The notes under the pieces were generated by a model. The model was not told the origin of the DNA. It did not search any database and saw only the letters and a program-made list of their open reading frames with translations. Made by a program: the position numbers and the translations under genes. 64,000 nucleotides of DNA from Rhodospirillales bacterium (lineage in GTDB: Bacteria; Pseudomonadota; Alphaproteobacteria; ATCC43930; CGMCC-115725), in contig DAHUYF010000079.1 in assembly GCA_027315365.1 (NCBI GenBank), forward strand, positions 1 to 64,000. The letters are read 5' to 3'. Within the stretch, counting starts at the first letter, position 1. The number at the start of each line of letters is the position of its first letter. Below are positions 1 to 8,292 of the stretch, in pieces.

Positions 1-1
1 G

Positions 2-904
2 CTACTCGCTGCGCGCGTGCTCCTCCGGAGCGGCGGCGGGTTTGCCGCTCTGCGCCTCGAGATAGGCGATGATGTCCTGCCGCGTCTCGGCGTCGTCGAT
101 GCTCATCGGCATCAGCGAGCCCGGCACCAGGCGCTGCGGCCCGGCCAGCCATTTGTCGAGCGTCGCCGTCGACCAGACGATGCCGGAGTCGAGCAGCGGC
201 TTGGAATAGGGATACCCCACGACGCTGGCGGCGCGGCGGCCGACCACGCCGGCGAGCGGCGGTCCGACCAGGGCGCGGTCGAGCTGATGGCAGCCGGCGC
301 AACGCGAGGCGAAGAGCTTGCCGCCGGCCTCGGCATCGGGCGCCGCATGGTCGAAGCGGGTCAGGTCCTCCGCGCCCTCGGGACGCTCCGAGGCGAAGAA
401 GGTGTAGGACAGGGTGATGGTATCGACGTCGCGCGTCGTCGGGTCGGCGGCGAGCTGCGGGTCGACGAAGAAATCGACCGGCATCTCGACCCGCTGATGC
501 GCGCCGAGGCGCTCCTCGGTGAAGCAGAAGCACTGGATCTTCTTGAAGTAGATGCCGGCCTTGAGCGGCGTCACGTTGAAGGTGGCGTGCCCGACATAGT
601 CCCGCGCCGAGAGATTCTCGGCGGTGAAGAAGGCCAGGGTGTCCTGGCCGAGATGAAGCTGCACCTCGCGCTGCGCCGGCTCGAAGCGCCAGGGCAGGCC
701 GGGCGCGACATTGGTCGTGAAGCGCACGGTGACGACGCGCGAGGATTGACCGGCGGTGTCGGAGGCGACGCGCTGGGTTGCGCCGCCATAGCCGGTGGCG
801 GCGCAGAACAGGCGGTAGAAGGTCGCCGAAAAGGAGACCAGCCCGATCATGGTGCCGAGCATGATGCCGAGCAGCGCCACGACCACGAGATTTTTTCGCC
901 GCAT
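2..904 (-). CDS. ctaG: Cox11/CtaG copper chaperone fused to a C-terminal cytochrome c domain
   Basis: The protein has 300 residues. Residues 1-175 are Cox11, which delivers copper to the CuB site of cytochrome c oxidase. There is an N-terminal membrane helix at about 6-28, the conserved FYRLFCAATGYGG stretch at 29-41, and the copper-binding pair C125-F-C127. Residues 190-285 form a class I cytochrome c domain with the haem motif C202-A-G-C205-H206 and a probable axial methionine in GSLMPM (M265 or M267). Cox11 alone is normally about 190-200 residues, so the haem domain is an extra module. It would lie on the same periplasmic side as the copper site. The gene follows an SCO gene 41 bases upstream on the same strand, which supports a role in oxidase assembly. 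The fusion is seen directly; its function is inferred. Confidence 0.93.
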   Translation of the reverse strand: MRRKNLVVVALLGIMLGTMIGLVSFSATFYRLFCAATGYGGATQRVASDTAGQSSRVVTVRFTTNVAPGLPWRFEPAQREVQLHLGQDTLAFFTAENLSARDYVGHATFNVTPLKAGIYFKKIQCFCFTEERLGAHQRVEMPVDFFVDPQLAADPTTRDVDTITLSYTFFASERPEGAEDLTRFDHAAPDAEAGGKLFASRCAGCHQLDRALVGPPLAGVVGRRAASVVGYPYSKPLLDSGIVWSTATLDKWLAGPQRLVPGSLMPMSIDDAETRQDIIAYLEAQSGKPAAAPEEHARSE

Positions 905-945
905 GACGACCTACCGTCCCGATCCGACGAGCCGCCGCGCGCCGA

Positions 946-1551
946 TCACGAGGCCTGGCCGAGCAGCGGCCGAAGCTGCTCGGCGAGGCCCGCGGCCGGC
1001 GTGTCGCCGGCGAGAAGCCGAACGAACTTGCCTTCGGGGTTCATCACATAGATGAACGAGCTGTGATCGACGAGATAGTCCTTGCCGTCCTCGGTATGGG
1101 GCGCGACATAGACCTTGTATTCCTTCGCCACCGCGCTGATCTGCTCGGGCGAGCCGCTGAGCCCGACGATCCGGGGATCGAAGGCCTTGACGTACTCGCC
1201 CATCACCTTGGGCGTGTCGCGGCGCGGATCGACGGTGATGAACAGCACCTGCAGCCTGTCGGCCGCCGGTCCCAGCTTGGCGAGCGCGCCGGCGATGTTG
1301 CCGAGCGCGGTCGGACAGGCGTCGGGACAGAAGGTATAGCCGAAATAGACCAGCAGAAATTTGCCGGGATAGCTGCGGTCGGTGACCGCCTTGCCGTCAC
1401 CGCCGATAAGGGTGAAGGGTCCGCCGAGCGAGGCCGTGGCGAGGATCGAGCCGCTGTCGCGCTCGGCGACCAGCAGCGTCGTCGTCGCGGCGCCGCCCAG
1501 GATCAGCGCGCCCAGGCCGATGCCGAGGAGCAGGCGCAGGCGCGGCGTCAT
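946..1551 (-). CDS. SCO1/SenC family copper-binding thioredoxin-like protein
   Basis: The 201-residue protein begins with one membrane anchor (about 7-27) followed by a thioredoxin-fold domain. The copper ligands of the SCO family are present: C75-PDA-C79 and H163 in VDHSS. SCO proteins load or reduce the CuA site of cytochrome oxidase subunit II on the periplasmic side of the membrane. The ctaG-cytochrome c fusion follows 41 bases downstream, so the two probably form an oxidase-assembly operon. No oxidase structural gene lies inside the window. The start ATG at 1551 overlaps a 14-base perfect palindrome. Confidence 0.94.
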   Translation of the reverse strand: MTPRLRLLLGIGLGALILGGAATTTLLVAERDSGSILATASLGGPFTLIGGDGKAVTDRSYPGKFLLVYFGYTFCPDACPTALGNIAGALAKLGPAADRLQVLFITVDPRRDTPKVMGEYVKAFDPRIVGLSGSPEQISAVAKEYKVYVAPHTEDGKDYLVDHSSFIYVMNPEGKFVRLLAGDTPAAGLAEQLRPLLGQAS

Positions 1552-1564
1552 CGGACCGGTCCGA
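1551..1564. repeat. 14-bp perfect palindrome at the SCO start codon
   Basis: TCGGACCGGTCCGA is its own reverse complement and covers the first base of the SCO start codon and the region where its ribosome-binding site should lie. It could be an operator or a short mRNA hairpin hiding the start. No further support is visible. Confidence 0.5.
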
Positions 1565-1721
1565 CGGCGGCAAGCCGGGTCAATCCTCGATCGCGCTGCG
1601 GCATCGGCGTGGGCGACATCCTCTGCGACGGCCGCTTCGGCAGGAAGCGTGGCCTATCCATCGCGCCGTGACATCAGGATGTCAACGCCCCGGGGTCAAT
1701 CCGCCGCAGCCCGGCCGGAGA

Positions 1722-2339
1722 TCAGCGCGAGTAGAACTCAACCACCAGGTTGGGCTCCATCGACACCGGATAGGGCACGTCGGCGAATTTGGGCGCGCGC
1801 ACGAAGGTGCCCTTCATCTTGTCGTGGTCGACCTGGAGGTAATCGGGCACGTCGCGCTCGGTCGATTTCGACGCCTCGAGCACGATGGCGAGCTGCTTCG
1901 ACTTGTCCTTGACCTCGATGCTGTCGCCGTCCTTGACCCGATACGAGCCGATATTCACCCGCCGGCCGTTGATGCGGATATGGCCGTGGTTGACGAACTG
2001 GCGCGCGGCAAAGGGCGTCGGCGCGAACTTCATGCGGTAGATCACCGCGTCCAGCCGGCGCTCCAGCAGCTCGATCAGGTTCTCGCCGGTATCGCCCTTG
2101 CGCCGCACCGCCTCTTCGTAGAGCCGGCGGAACTGGCGCTCGCCGATATTGCCGTAATAGCCCTTGAGCTTCTGCTTCGCCAGCAGCTGGGTGCCGAAAT
2201 CGGAGGGCTTCTTGCGCCGCTGCCCGTGCTGGCCGGGGCCGTAATCACGGTTGTGATTCAGCGGGCTCTTCGAGCGGCCCCAGAGATTGACGCCGAGGCG
2301 CCGGTTGATCTTGAACTTAGACCCTTCACGCTTGCTCAT
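1722..2339 (-). CDS. rpsD: 30S ribosomal protein S4
   Basis: The 205-residue protein starts [16 protein letters not shown] and carries the S4 RNA-binding fold with the internal S4 domain (about residues 95-160). It binds 16S rRNA early in 30S assembly and is a translation-accuracy protein. The N-terminus has no cysteine cluster, so this is the zinc-free type. The open frame continues 12 codons upstream, but family alignment favours the ATG at 2339. The gene stands alone between trmJ and SCO, unlike the alpha-operon location in E. coli, and has its own strong promoter about 100 bases upstream. Confidence 0.98.
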   Translation of the reverse strand: MSKREGSKFKINRRLGVNLWGRSKSPLNHNRDYGPGQHGQRRKKPSDFGTQLLAKQKLKGYYGNIGERQFRRLYEEAVRRKGDTGENLIELLERRLDAVIYRMKFAPTPFAARQFVNHGHIRINGRRVNIGSYRVKDGDSIEVKDKSKQLAIVLEASKSTERDVPDYLQVDHDKMKGTFVRAPKFADVPYPVSMEPNLVVEFYSR

Positions 2340-2437
2340 GATCCGGTCAACCCGTTTTGGTTGTTGTTGTCCCAATAGTCCTCGCCCGCAGGCGTGGCGG
2401 GGCCAATGGCCCGCTTTCTTGGGAATGAAGGGCCGGA

Positions 2438-2465
2438 ACTATAGGGATGGCGGCGGGAAAGTCAA
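2438..2465 (-). promoter_or_regulatory. Sigma-70 type promoter of rpsD
   Basis: On the minus strand TTGACT (2465-2460) and TATAGT (2443-2438) are separated by 16 bases, close to the sigma-70 consensus. The -35 box overlaps the trmJ stop codon. The predicted transcript would have a leader of about 90 bases, which includes an inverted repeat GGGCCA-A-TGGCCC at 2400-2412. Confidence 0.7.
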
Positions 2466-3286
2466 ATCTTAACGGCCGTCCGCTTGCGGGGCCTTGCCGG
2501 GGCCTTGGCCGCGGGGCTCGCGTCCTCGCGGCGGCGCGGGCCGACGAAGGCGGTGATCACGCCATGGAGCGTGCGCAGCTCCTGCGCGGTCGGGTTGGCG
2601 CGCTGGAAGAGATTGCGCAGGTTGCGGATCATGCCGGGCCGCTTGTCCTCGCTGCGCAGGAAGCCGCTGCGGTCGAGCTCCTCCTCGAAATGGCCGAAGA
2701 AGCGCAGCAGCTCCTCCTTGGTCGCGGGGGTCGAGTGGCCGGTGGGAAGCTGCTCGGGCGGCGTCGCGTCGCCGGCGGCGAACCATTCATAGGCGACCAG
2801 CAGCACCGCCTGCGCCAGGTTGAGCGAGGAGAAGGCCGGGTTGAGCGGCACCGACAGCACGGTGTCGGCGAGCGCCACGTCGTCATTGACGAGGCCGGTG
2901 CGCTCCGGCCCGAACAGGATGCCGCACCCCTCGCCCGCCGCCATGAAGCGGCGCATCTCGGCGGCGCCTTCGCGCGGCGTCAGCACGCGCTTCACCATGA
3001 AGCGGTCGCGCGCGGTGGTGGCGTAGACGTGGCGGAGATCGGCGACCGCCTCGGCGACGCTGTCGAACAGCCGCGCCCCGGCCAGCACGATATCGGCGCC
3101 GCTCGCGGTCGCCACCGCCTTGGGGTTGGGCCAGCCGTCGCGCGGGCGCACCAGGCGCAGCTCGGTCAGGCCGCAATTGTACATGGCGCGCACGGCGGTG
3201 CCGATGTTCTCGCCGAGCTGCGGCGCCACCAGCACGATGACCGGCCCGCCCGAAGCGGGCAAGCGGCGATGATCGGTCCCGGCCAT
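2462..3286 (-). CDS. trmJ: tRNA (cytidine/uridine-2'-O-)-methyltransferase, TrmJ type
   Basis: A SPOUT-class methyltransferase of 274 residues. Three family motifs are visible: the NIG asparagine (N27), FGPERTG at 125-131, and NPAFSSLNLAQAV at 149-161, which forms the trefoil knot that binds S-adenosylmethionine. The C-terminal extension past residue 165 and the overall length match TrmJ, which methylates ribose 32 in the anticodon loop, rather than the shorter TrmL. Only two bases separate it from the upstream cimA stop codon, so the two are co-transcribed. Confidence 0.9.
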   Translation of the reverse strand: MAGTDHRRLPASGGPVIVLVAPQLGENIGTAVRAMYNCGLTELRLVRPRDGWPNPKAVATASGADIVLAGARLFDSVAEAVADLRHVYATTARDRFMVKRVLTPREGAAEMRRFMAAGEGCGILFGPERTGLVNDDVALADTVLSVPLNPAFSSLNLAQAVLLVAYEWFAAGDATPPEQLPTGHSTPATKEELLRFFGHFEEELDRSGFLRSEDKRPGMIRNLRNLFQRANPTAQELRTLHGVITAFVGPRRREDASPAAKAPARPRKRTAVKI

Positions 3287-3288
3287 GC

Positions 3289-4893
3289 TCAGCCCCGCCG
3301 TCCGGCGCGCCAGAGCTTGTAGGTAAGGCTGTCGTGGAGCGCGTTGTAGGAGGCGTCGATGACGTTGGGCGAGACGCCGACCGTCGCCCAGCTCTCGCCC
3401 GCGCCGTCGCTGCTGGTGATCATGACGCGGGTGATCGCCTTGGTGCCGTCCTGCGGCGTCAGGATGCGCACCTTGTAATCGGTGAGGCGGATGCCCTCGA
3501 GCTCGGGAAAGACCGGGATGAGCGCCTTGCGCAGCGCCGCGTCGAGCGCGTTGACCGGGCCGTTGCCCTCGGCCACGGTCATCATCGTCGTGCCGCCGAC
3601 ATCGACCTTGATCGTCGCCTCGGAGAGCGTGACGAGATCGCCGCGCGCGTTCCAGCGCCGCTCGTCGATGACGCGGAAGCTCTGCAGCCGGAAATAGTCC
3701 GGCACGCTTTCGAGCGCGCGGCGCGCCAGCAGCTCGAAGCTGGCCTCGGCGCCGTCATAGGCATAGCCTTGGAATTCGCGCTCCTTCACCTCCTCCAGCA
3801 GCCGCGCCACCTTGGGATGCCTGGCGTCGAGCTCGATGCCGGCCTCGCGCAGGCGCGACAGGATGTTCGAGCGGCCGGCCTGGTCGGAAACCAGGATATG
3901 GCGCCGGTTGCCGACGGCTTCGGGCGGCACGTGCTCGTAGGTGCGGGGATCCTTCTCGACCGCCGAGACGTGCAATCCGCCCTTGTGCGCGAAGGCGGCG
4001 GCGCCGACATAGGCGGCGTGCCGGTTGGGTGCACGGTTGAGGAGCTCGTCGAGGAGGCGCGAGAGCTGCGTCAGGTGGCGCAGGCCATCCTCGGCGATGC
4101 CGGTCTCGAAGCGCTCGGCATAGGCGGGCTTCAGCATCAGGCTCGGGATGAGCGAGACGAGATTGGCGTTGCCGCAGCGCTCGCCCAGCCCGTTCAGCGT
4201 GCCCTGCACCTGCCGCGCGCCGGCGCGGATGGCGGCGAGGCTGTTGGCGACGGCGTTCTCGGTGTCGTTATGGGCGTGGATGCCGAGGCGCTCGCCGGGC
4301 ACGCGGCGCACCACCTCGCCGACGATGCGCTCGACCTCGTGCGGCAGCGTGCCGCCATTGGTGTCGCACAGCACCATCCAGCGCGCGCCCGCCGCCTCCG
4401 CCGCCTTGAGGCAGGCGAGCGCGTAGTCGGGATTGGCCTTGTAGCCATCGAAGAAATGCTCGGCATCGAACATCGCCTCGCCGCCCCTCGCCGCCGCCGC
4501 CGCGATCGACTCGCCGATGAGGCGCAGATTCTCCTCGAGCGTGATGCCGAGCGCCAGCGTGACGTGGAAATCCCAGCTCTTGCCGACGAGGCAGGTGCCT
4601 TGCGCCCGGGCGTCGAGCACGGCGGCGAGACCGGGATCGTTGGCGGCGCTGCGGCCGGAGCGCTTGGTCATGCCGAAGGCGATGAGCCTGGCGCGCGCCA
4701 GCGCCGGCGGCGCGGCGAAGAAGCCGCTGTCGGTCGGATTGGCCCCCGGCCAGCCGCCCTCGACATAGTCGATGCCGATGCGGTCGAGCGCTTCGGCAAT
4801 GGTGCGCTTGTCCTGGACGCTGAAATCGACGCCCTGCGTCTGCGCCCCGTCGCGCAGCGTGGTGTCGAAGAGATAAAGGCGCTCACGGGTCAT
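3289..4893 (-). CDS. cimA: (R)-citramalate synthase
   Basis: The 534-residue protein has the HMGL-like TIM barrel opening with DTTLRDGAQTQGVDFS and a C-terminal LeuA-type regulatory domain (about 410-530). The motif and the length near 530 distinguish it from 2-isopropylmalate synthase. It condenses pyruvate with acetyl-CoA to citramalate, the threonine-independent entry into isoleucine synthesis. I place the start at the ATG at 4893; a GTG four codons upstream (4905) is possible. trmJ follows after two bases and cysS lies upstream, past a palindromic spacer. Confidence 0.92.
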   Translation of the reverse strand: MTRERLYLFDTTLRDGAQTQGVDFSVQDKRTIAEALDRIGIDYVEGGWPGANPTDSGFFAAPPALARARLIAFGMTKRSGRSAANDPGLAAVLDARAQGTCLVGKSWDFHVTLALGITLEENLRLIGESIAAAAARGGEAMFDAEHFFDGYKANPDYALACLKAAEAAGARWMVLCDTNGGTLPHEVERIVGEVVRRVPGERLGIHAHNDTENAVANSLAAIRAGARQVQGTLNGLGERCGNANLVSLIPSLMLKPAYAERFETGIAEDGLRHLTQLSRLLDELLNRAPNRHAAYVGAAAFAHKGGLHVSAVEKDPRTYEHVPPEAVGNRRHILVSDQAGRSNILSRLREAGIELDARHPKVARLLEEVKEREFQGYAYDGAEASFELLARRALESVPDYFRLQSFRVIDERRWNARGDLVTLSEATIKVDVGGTTMMTVAEGNGPVNALDAALRKALIPVFPELEGIRLTDYKVRILTPQDGTKAITRVMITSSDGAGESWATVGVSPNVIDASYNALHDSLTYKLWRAGRRG

Positions 4894-4919
4894 GGCGCGG
4901 CCCACGCACGAGGACCGCC

Positions 4920-4948
4920 CCCTCTCCGCCCCTCGGGGGCGGAGAGGG
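4920..4948. repeat. Perfect 13-bp inverted repeat with a 3-nt loop (REP-like)
   Basis: CCCTCTCCGCCCC at 4920-4932 pairs exactly with GGGGCGGAGAGGG at 4936-4948 around TCG. There is no T run on either side, so a standard intrinsic terminator is unlikely. Similar CTCTCC...GGAGAG palindromes are dispersed in many alphaproteobacterial genomes, and this looks like a member of such a family in the cysS-cimA spacer. Confidence 0.75.
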
Positions 4949-4995
4949 AGAAACGCCGTGCGAGCGAGTGTTGAGCAATGCTGTCATCATCGTAC

Positions 4996-6366
4996 CTAAT
5001 TCACGCGCCGCCAGTCGGTGGTGCCGTCCGGCCTGTCTTCTAGCACGATTCCCTTGATCGCGAGCCCGGTGCGGATCTCGTCGGCGCGCGCAAAGTTGCG
5101 CGACTTGCGCGCGGCATTGCGCTCGGCGATGAGGGCGGCGACCTCCGCCGCCTCGCCGCCTTCGCCCTGAAGCCAGGCTTGCGGATCCTGCTGCAGCAAC
5201 CCCAGCAGCGCGCCGCCGGCCAGCAGCTCGCCCTTGAGCCGCGCCCGCTCGGCCGGCTCGGCCGCCTTGTTGAGCGCGCCCAGGATGTCGTGCAGCGCCG
5301 CCAGCGCCAGCGGCGTGTTGAGATCGTCCATGAGCGCCGCCAGCACGCGCTCGGGAAGTTCGGCCGGCACCGCCGGCGGCGGCTGGCGCAGCGCGAGATA
5401 GAAGCGGTCGAGCGCGTGCCGCGCCTCGCCCAGCCGCTCGGCGGTCCAGTCGAGGGGGTCGCGGTAGTGGCTCATCAGCATGGCGTAGCGCGCCGTCTCG
5501 CCCGGCGCCTGGGCGAGCACGTCGCGGATGATGAGGAAGTTGCCGAGCGATTTCGACATCTTCTCGCCCTCGACGATGACGAAGGCGTTGTGCAGCCAGT
5601 AGCGCACGAAGGGCCGCCCGCCATGGGCGCAGACGCTCTGCGCGATCTCGTTCTCGTGGTGCGGAAAGATGAGGTCGAGGCCGCCGGCATGGATGTCGAA
5701 GGTCTCGCCGAGATAGGCTTCCGACATCGCCGAGCATTCGATATGCCAGCCCGGCCGGCCGCGACCCCAGGGGCTGTCCCAGCCCGGCTGGTCCCGGGTC
5801 GACGGCTTCCACAGCACGAAATCGGCGGGATCGCGCTTGTAGGGCGCCACCTCGACGCGGGCGCCGGCGATCATCTCGTCGCGCGAGCGGCCGGAGAGGC
5901 GGCCGTAATCGCTCATGCTCGGCACCGAGAAGAGCACGTGATGGTCGGCGAGATAGGCGTGGCCCGATGCGATCAGCCGCTCGATCATGGCGATCATGCC
6001 CGGGATGTGCTCGGTGGCGCGCGGCTCGATGTCGGGCGGCAACGCTCCCAGCGCCGCGGCATCCTCGTGGAAGATGCGCAGCGTGCGCTCGGTGAGCGCG
6101 CGGATGTCCTCGCCGTTCTTCCTGGCGGCGACGATGATCTTGTCGTCGACATCGGTGACGTTGCGCACGTAGCGCACCTGCGCCGCGCCGTAGACCTGGC
6201 GCAGCAGGCGATAGAGCACGTCGAAGACGATCACCGGCCGCGCATTGCCGATATGCGCGAAGTCGTAGACGGTCGGGCCGCAGACATACATGCGCACGTT
6301 CTTCGCGTCGAGCGGCGCGAAGACCTCCTTGCGGCGTGTCAGCGTGTTGTGAAGAACGAGCGGCAC
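4996..6366 (-). CDS. cysS: Cysteinyl-tRNA synthetase
   Basis: A class I aminoacyl-tRNA synthetase of 456 residues, the usual length. The HIGH-type motif is HIGN at 38-41 and the KMSKS loop is at 269-273. The catalytic zinc ligands C29, C211, H236 and E240 are all present. It attaches cysteine to tRNA-Cys in the cytoplasm. It sits in the long leftward run between nadE (75-base gap) and cimA. Confidence 0.98.
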   Translation of the reverse strand: MPLVLHNTLTRRKEVFAPLDAKNVRMYVCGPTVYDFAHIGNARPVIVFDVLYRLLRQVYGAAQVRYVRNVTDVDDKIIVAARKNGEDIRALTERTLRIFHEDAAALGALPPDIEPRATEHIPGMIAMIERLIASGHAYLADHHVLFSVPSMSDYGRLSGRSRDEMIAGARVEVAPYKRDPADFVLWKPSTRDQPGWDSPWGRGRPGWHIECSAMSEAYLGETFDIHAGGLDLIFPHHENEIAQSVCAHGGRPFVRYWLHNAFVIVEGEKMSKSLGNFLIIRDVLAQAPGETARYAMLMSHYRDPLDWTAERLGEARHALDRFYLALRQPPPAVPAELPERVLAALMDDLNTPLALAALHDILGALNKAAEPAERARLKGELLAGGALLGLLQQDPQAWLQGEGGEAAEVAALIAERNAARKSRNFARADEIRTGLAIKGIVLEDRPDGTTDWRRVN

Positions 6367-6441
6367 GGTCTTGGATCGGCTGGTGAATGCTGCCCGAGGG
6401 GTAGCAGATTACTCACCCTCGGTCCACGCCGCTCCGGCCGG

Positions 6442-8160
6442 TCAGGTGACCGAGGGCGCCGGCGCGCGCGGCGTCTCGCCGGCATCCTGCACCGGCGCCG
6501 GCCCCTTGTCCTGGAAGGCGTTGGTGATGGGATAGCGCCGGTCGCGGCCGAAGGCGCGGCGGGTGATCTTGACCCCGGGCGGCGCCTGGCGGCGCTTGTA
6601 CTCGGCACGGTCGAGCATGCGCCAGACGGCGCGCACGGTCGCCTCGTCATAGCCGCGGGCGACGATGTCGGGCACCGGCATTTCGTGCTCGACCAGGCAT
6701 TCGAGGATGCCGTCGAGCACGTGATAGGGCGGCAGCGAGTCTTCGTCCTTCTGGTCGGGCTTGAGCTCGGCGCTGGGCGGCTTGGTGATCACCCGCTCGG
6801 GAATGACGCGGCCGGCGGGGCCGAGCAGCCCCTCGGGATGCGCCTGGTTGCGCCAGCGCGACAGCGCGAAGACGGTCATCTTGTAGACGTCCTTCAGCAC
6901 GTTGTAGCCGCCGCACATGTCGCCATAGAGCGTGGCGTAGCCGACCGACATCTCGGATTTGTTGCCGGTCGAGAGCACCATCCAGCCGAACTTGTTGGAG
7001 AGCGCCATCAAGGTGAGTCCGCGGGCGCGCGACTGGATGTTCTCTTCGGTGATGTCGGGCGGCCGGCCGTCGAAGGACGGCGCCAGCATGGCGGCGAACG
7101 CCTTCATCGCCGGCTCGATGCCGATCGAACTCAATTCGACGCCGAGCAGGCTTGCCGCCTCGGCCGCATCCTCGAGGCTGTCGCGCGAGGTGTAGGGCGA
7201 GGGCATCATCACGCAATGCACCCGGTCACGCCCCAGCGCGTCGACCGCGACCGCCGCGGTCAGCGCCGAATCGATGCCGCCGGAAAGCCCGATGACGACG
7301 CCGGGAAAGCGGTTCTTGCCGACATAGTCGCGCAAGCCCAGCACCATCGCCTGATAGACGGCCTCGAGCCCTTCCGAGGGCGGCGTCATCGGCCCCGGCT
7401 CGACCGTCCAGAGGTCATCGGCGGTACGCCGCCACTCCGTCGCCAGCACCACCTCGCGCCAGTCCGGCGCCTGCACGCGCAGATGGCAGCCGGCGTCGAT
7501 GGCGAACGAGCCGCCCTCGAAGACCAGCTCGTCCTGGCCGCAGATCTGGTTGACGTAGAGCAGCGGCAGGCCGCTTTCCTGAACGCGCGCCACGGCGAGC
7601 GATAGCCGCTCGTCGCGCTTGTTGCTCTCGAAGGGCGAGCCGTTGACGACCAGCAGCAGCTCGGCGCCGCTCTCCTGCAGCGCCTCCGTGGCGTCCGGCG
7701 TCCACATATCCTCGCAGATCATCAGGCCAAGACGCACGCCGCGGAACGCGATCGGACCCGGCGCCGGGCCGGAAGTGAAGACGCGCTTCTCGTCGAACAC
7801 GCCGTAATTCGGCAAATCGTATTTGAAGCGCAACGCCGCGACCTTGCCGCCGTCGAGCAGCGCCGCCGCGTTGTAGCGCTTGCCATCCTGCTGCCAGGGC
7901 GTGCCGACGATGATCGCCGGACCGCTCGTCGTCTCCGTGGCGAACGCGCGCACCGCCGCCTGGCAGGCGGCGACGAAGGCGGGCTTCAGCACGAGGTCCT
8001 CGGGCGGGTAGCCGGCAACGCAAAGCTCGGGAGCGACGACGAGATCGGCGCCGAGCCGCCCGCCCTCGGCGCGCGCCCGCCGAAGCCTGGCGATATTGCC
8101 GGCGATGTCGCCCACGGTCGGGTTGAGCTGGGCGATGGCGATGGTGAGATGGTCGGTCAT
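6442..8160 (-). CDS. nadE: Glutamine-dependent NAD+ synthetase
   Basis: The 572-residue protein has two domains. The N-terminal nitrilase-type glutaminase (1-260) shows the catalytic triad E45, K113 and C149 (LMICEDMW). The C-terminal synthetase (270-550) has the pyrophosphatase loop SGGIDS at 293-298. It converts nicotinate adenine dinucleotide to NAD+ using ammonia released from glutamine. It lies downstream of pncB, so two NAD-salvage steps are neighbours, although a 130-base spacer with a large inverted repeat separates them. Confidence 0.97.
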   Translation of the reverse strand: MTDHLTIAIAQLNPTVGDIAGNIARLRRARAEGGRLGADLVVAPELCVAGYPPEDLVLKPAFVAACQAAVRAFATETTSGPAIIVGTPWQQDGKRYNAAALLDGGKVAALRFKYDLPNYGVFDEKRVFTSGPAPGPIAFRGVRLGLMICEDMWTPDATEALQESGAELLLVVNGSPFESNKRDERLSLAVARVQESGLPLLYVNQICGQDELVFEGGSFAIDAGCHLRVQAPDWREVVLATEWRRTADDLWTVEPGPMTPPSEGLEAVYQAMVLGLRDYVGKNRFPGVVIGLSGGIDSALTAAVAVDALGRDRVHCVMMPSPYTSRDSLEDAAEAASLLGVELSSIGIEPAMKAFAAMLAPSFDGRPPDITEENIQSRARGLTLMALSNKFGWMVLSTGNKSEMSVGYATLYGDMCGGYNVLKDVYKMTVFALSRWRNQAHPEGLLGPAGRVIPERVITKPPSAELKPDQKDEDSLPPYHVLDGILECLVEHEMPVPDIVARGYDEATVRAVWRMLDRAEYKRRQAPPGVKITRRAFGRDRRYPITNAFQDKGPAPVQDAGETPRAPAPSVT

Positions 8161-8165
8161 GGGGA

Positions 8166-8292
8166 AGCCATCAGCTATCAGCTCTCAGCCGTCAGCCAGG
8201 CCGTGTTGCCGTTGATTGCGAATTCTCAAGGGGCGCGGTCGCGCCCTTGCCGCCTCCGCAAGCTGACAGCCGACGGCTGAGAGCTGATGGCT
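8166..8292. repeat. Long imperfect inverted repeat in the pncB-nadE spacer
   Basis: AGCCATCAGCT...CTCTCAGCCGTCAGC at 8166-8196 is the inverted, slightly shuffled counterpart of GCTGACAGCC...GAGAGCTGATGGCT at 8262-8292. The arms are about 31 bases, built of short CAGCTCTCAGCC-like units, and enclose about 65 bases. The right arm reaches the pncB stop codon. It looks like a repeat-derived element rather than a terminator, as no T run follows. Confidence 0.7.

Noticed and set aside
4920-4948. The palindrome as a cysS terminator
   Set aside because: No T run follows on either strand, so it is listed as a repeat.
5179-7605. An open plus-strand frame of about 800 codons opposite cysS and nadE
   Set aside because: It is arginine- and histidine-rich with no domain and lies opposite two well-identified genes. 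It is a by-product of high GC content and codon bias.
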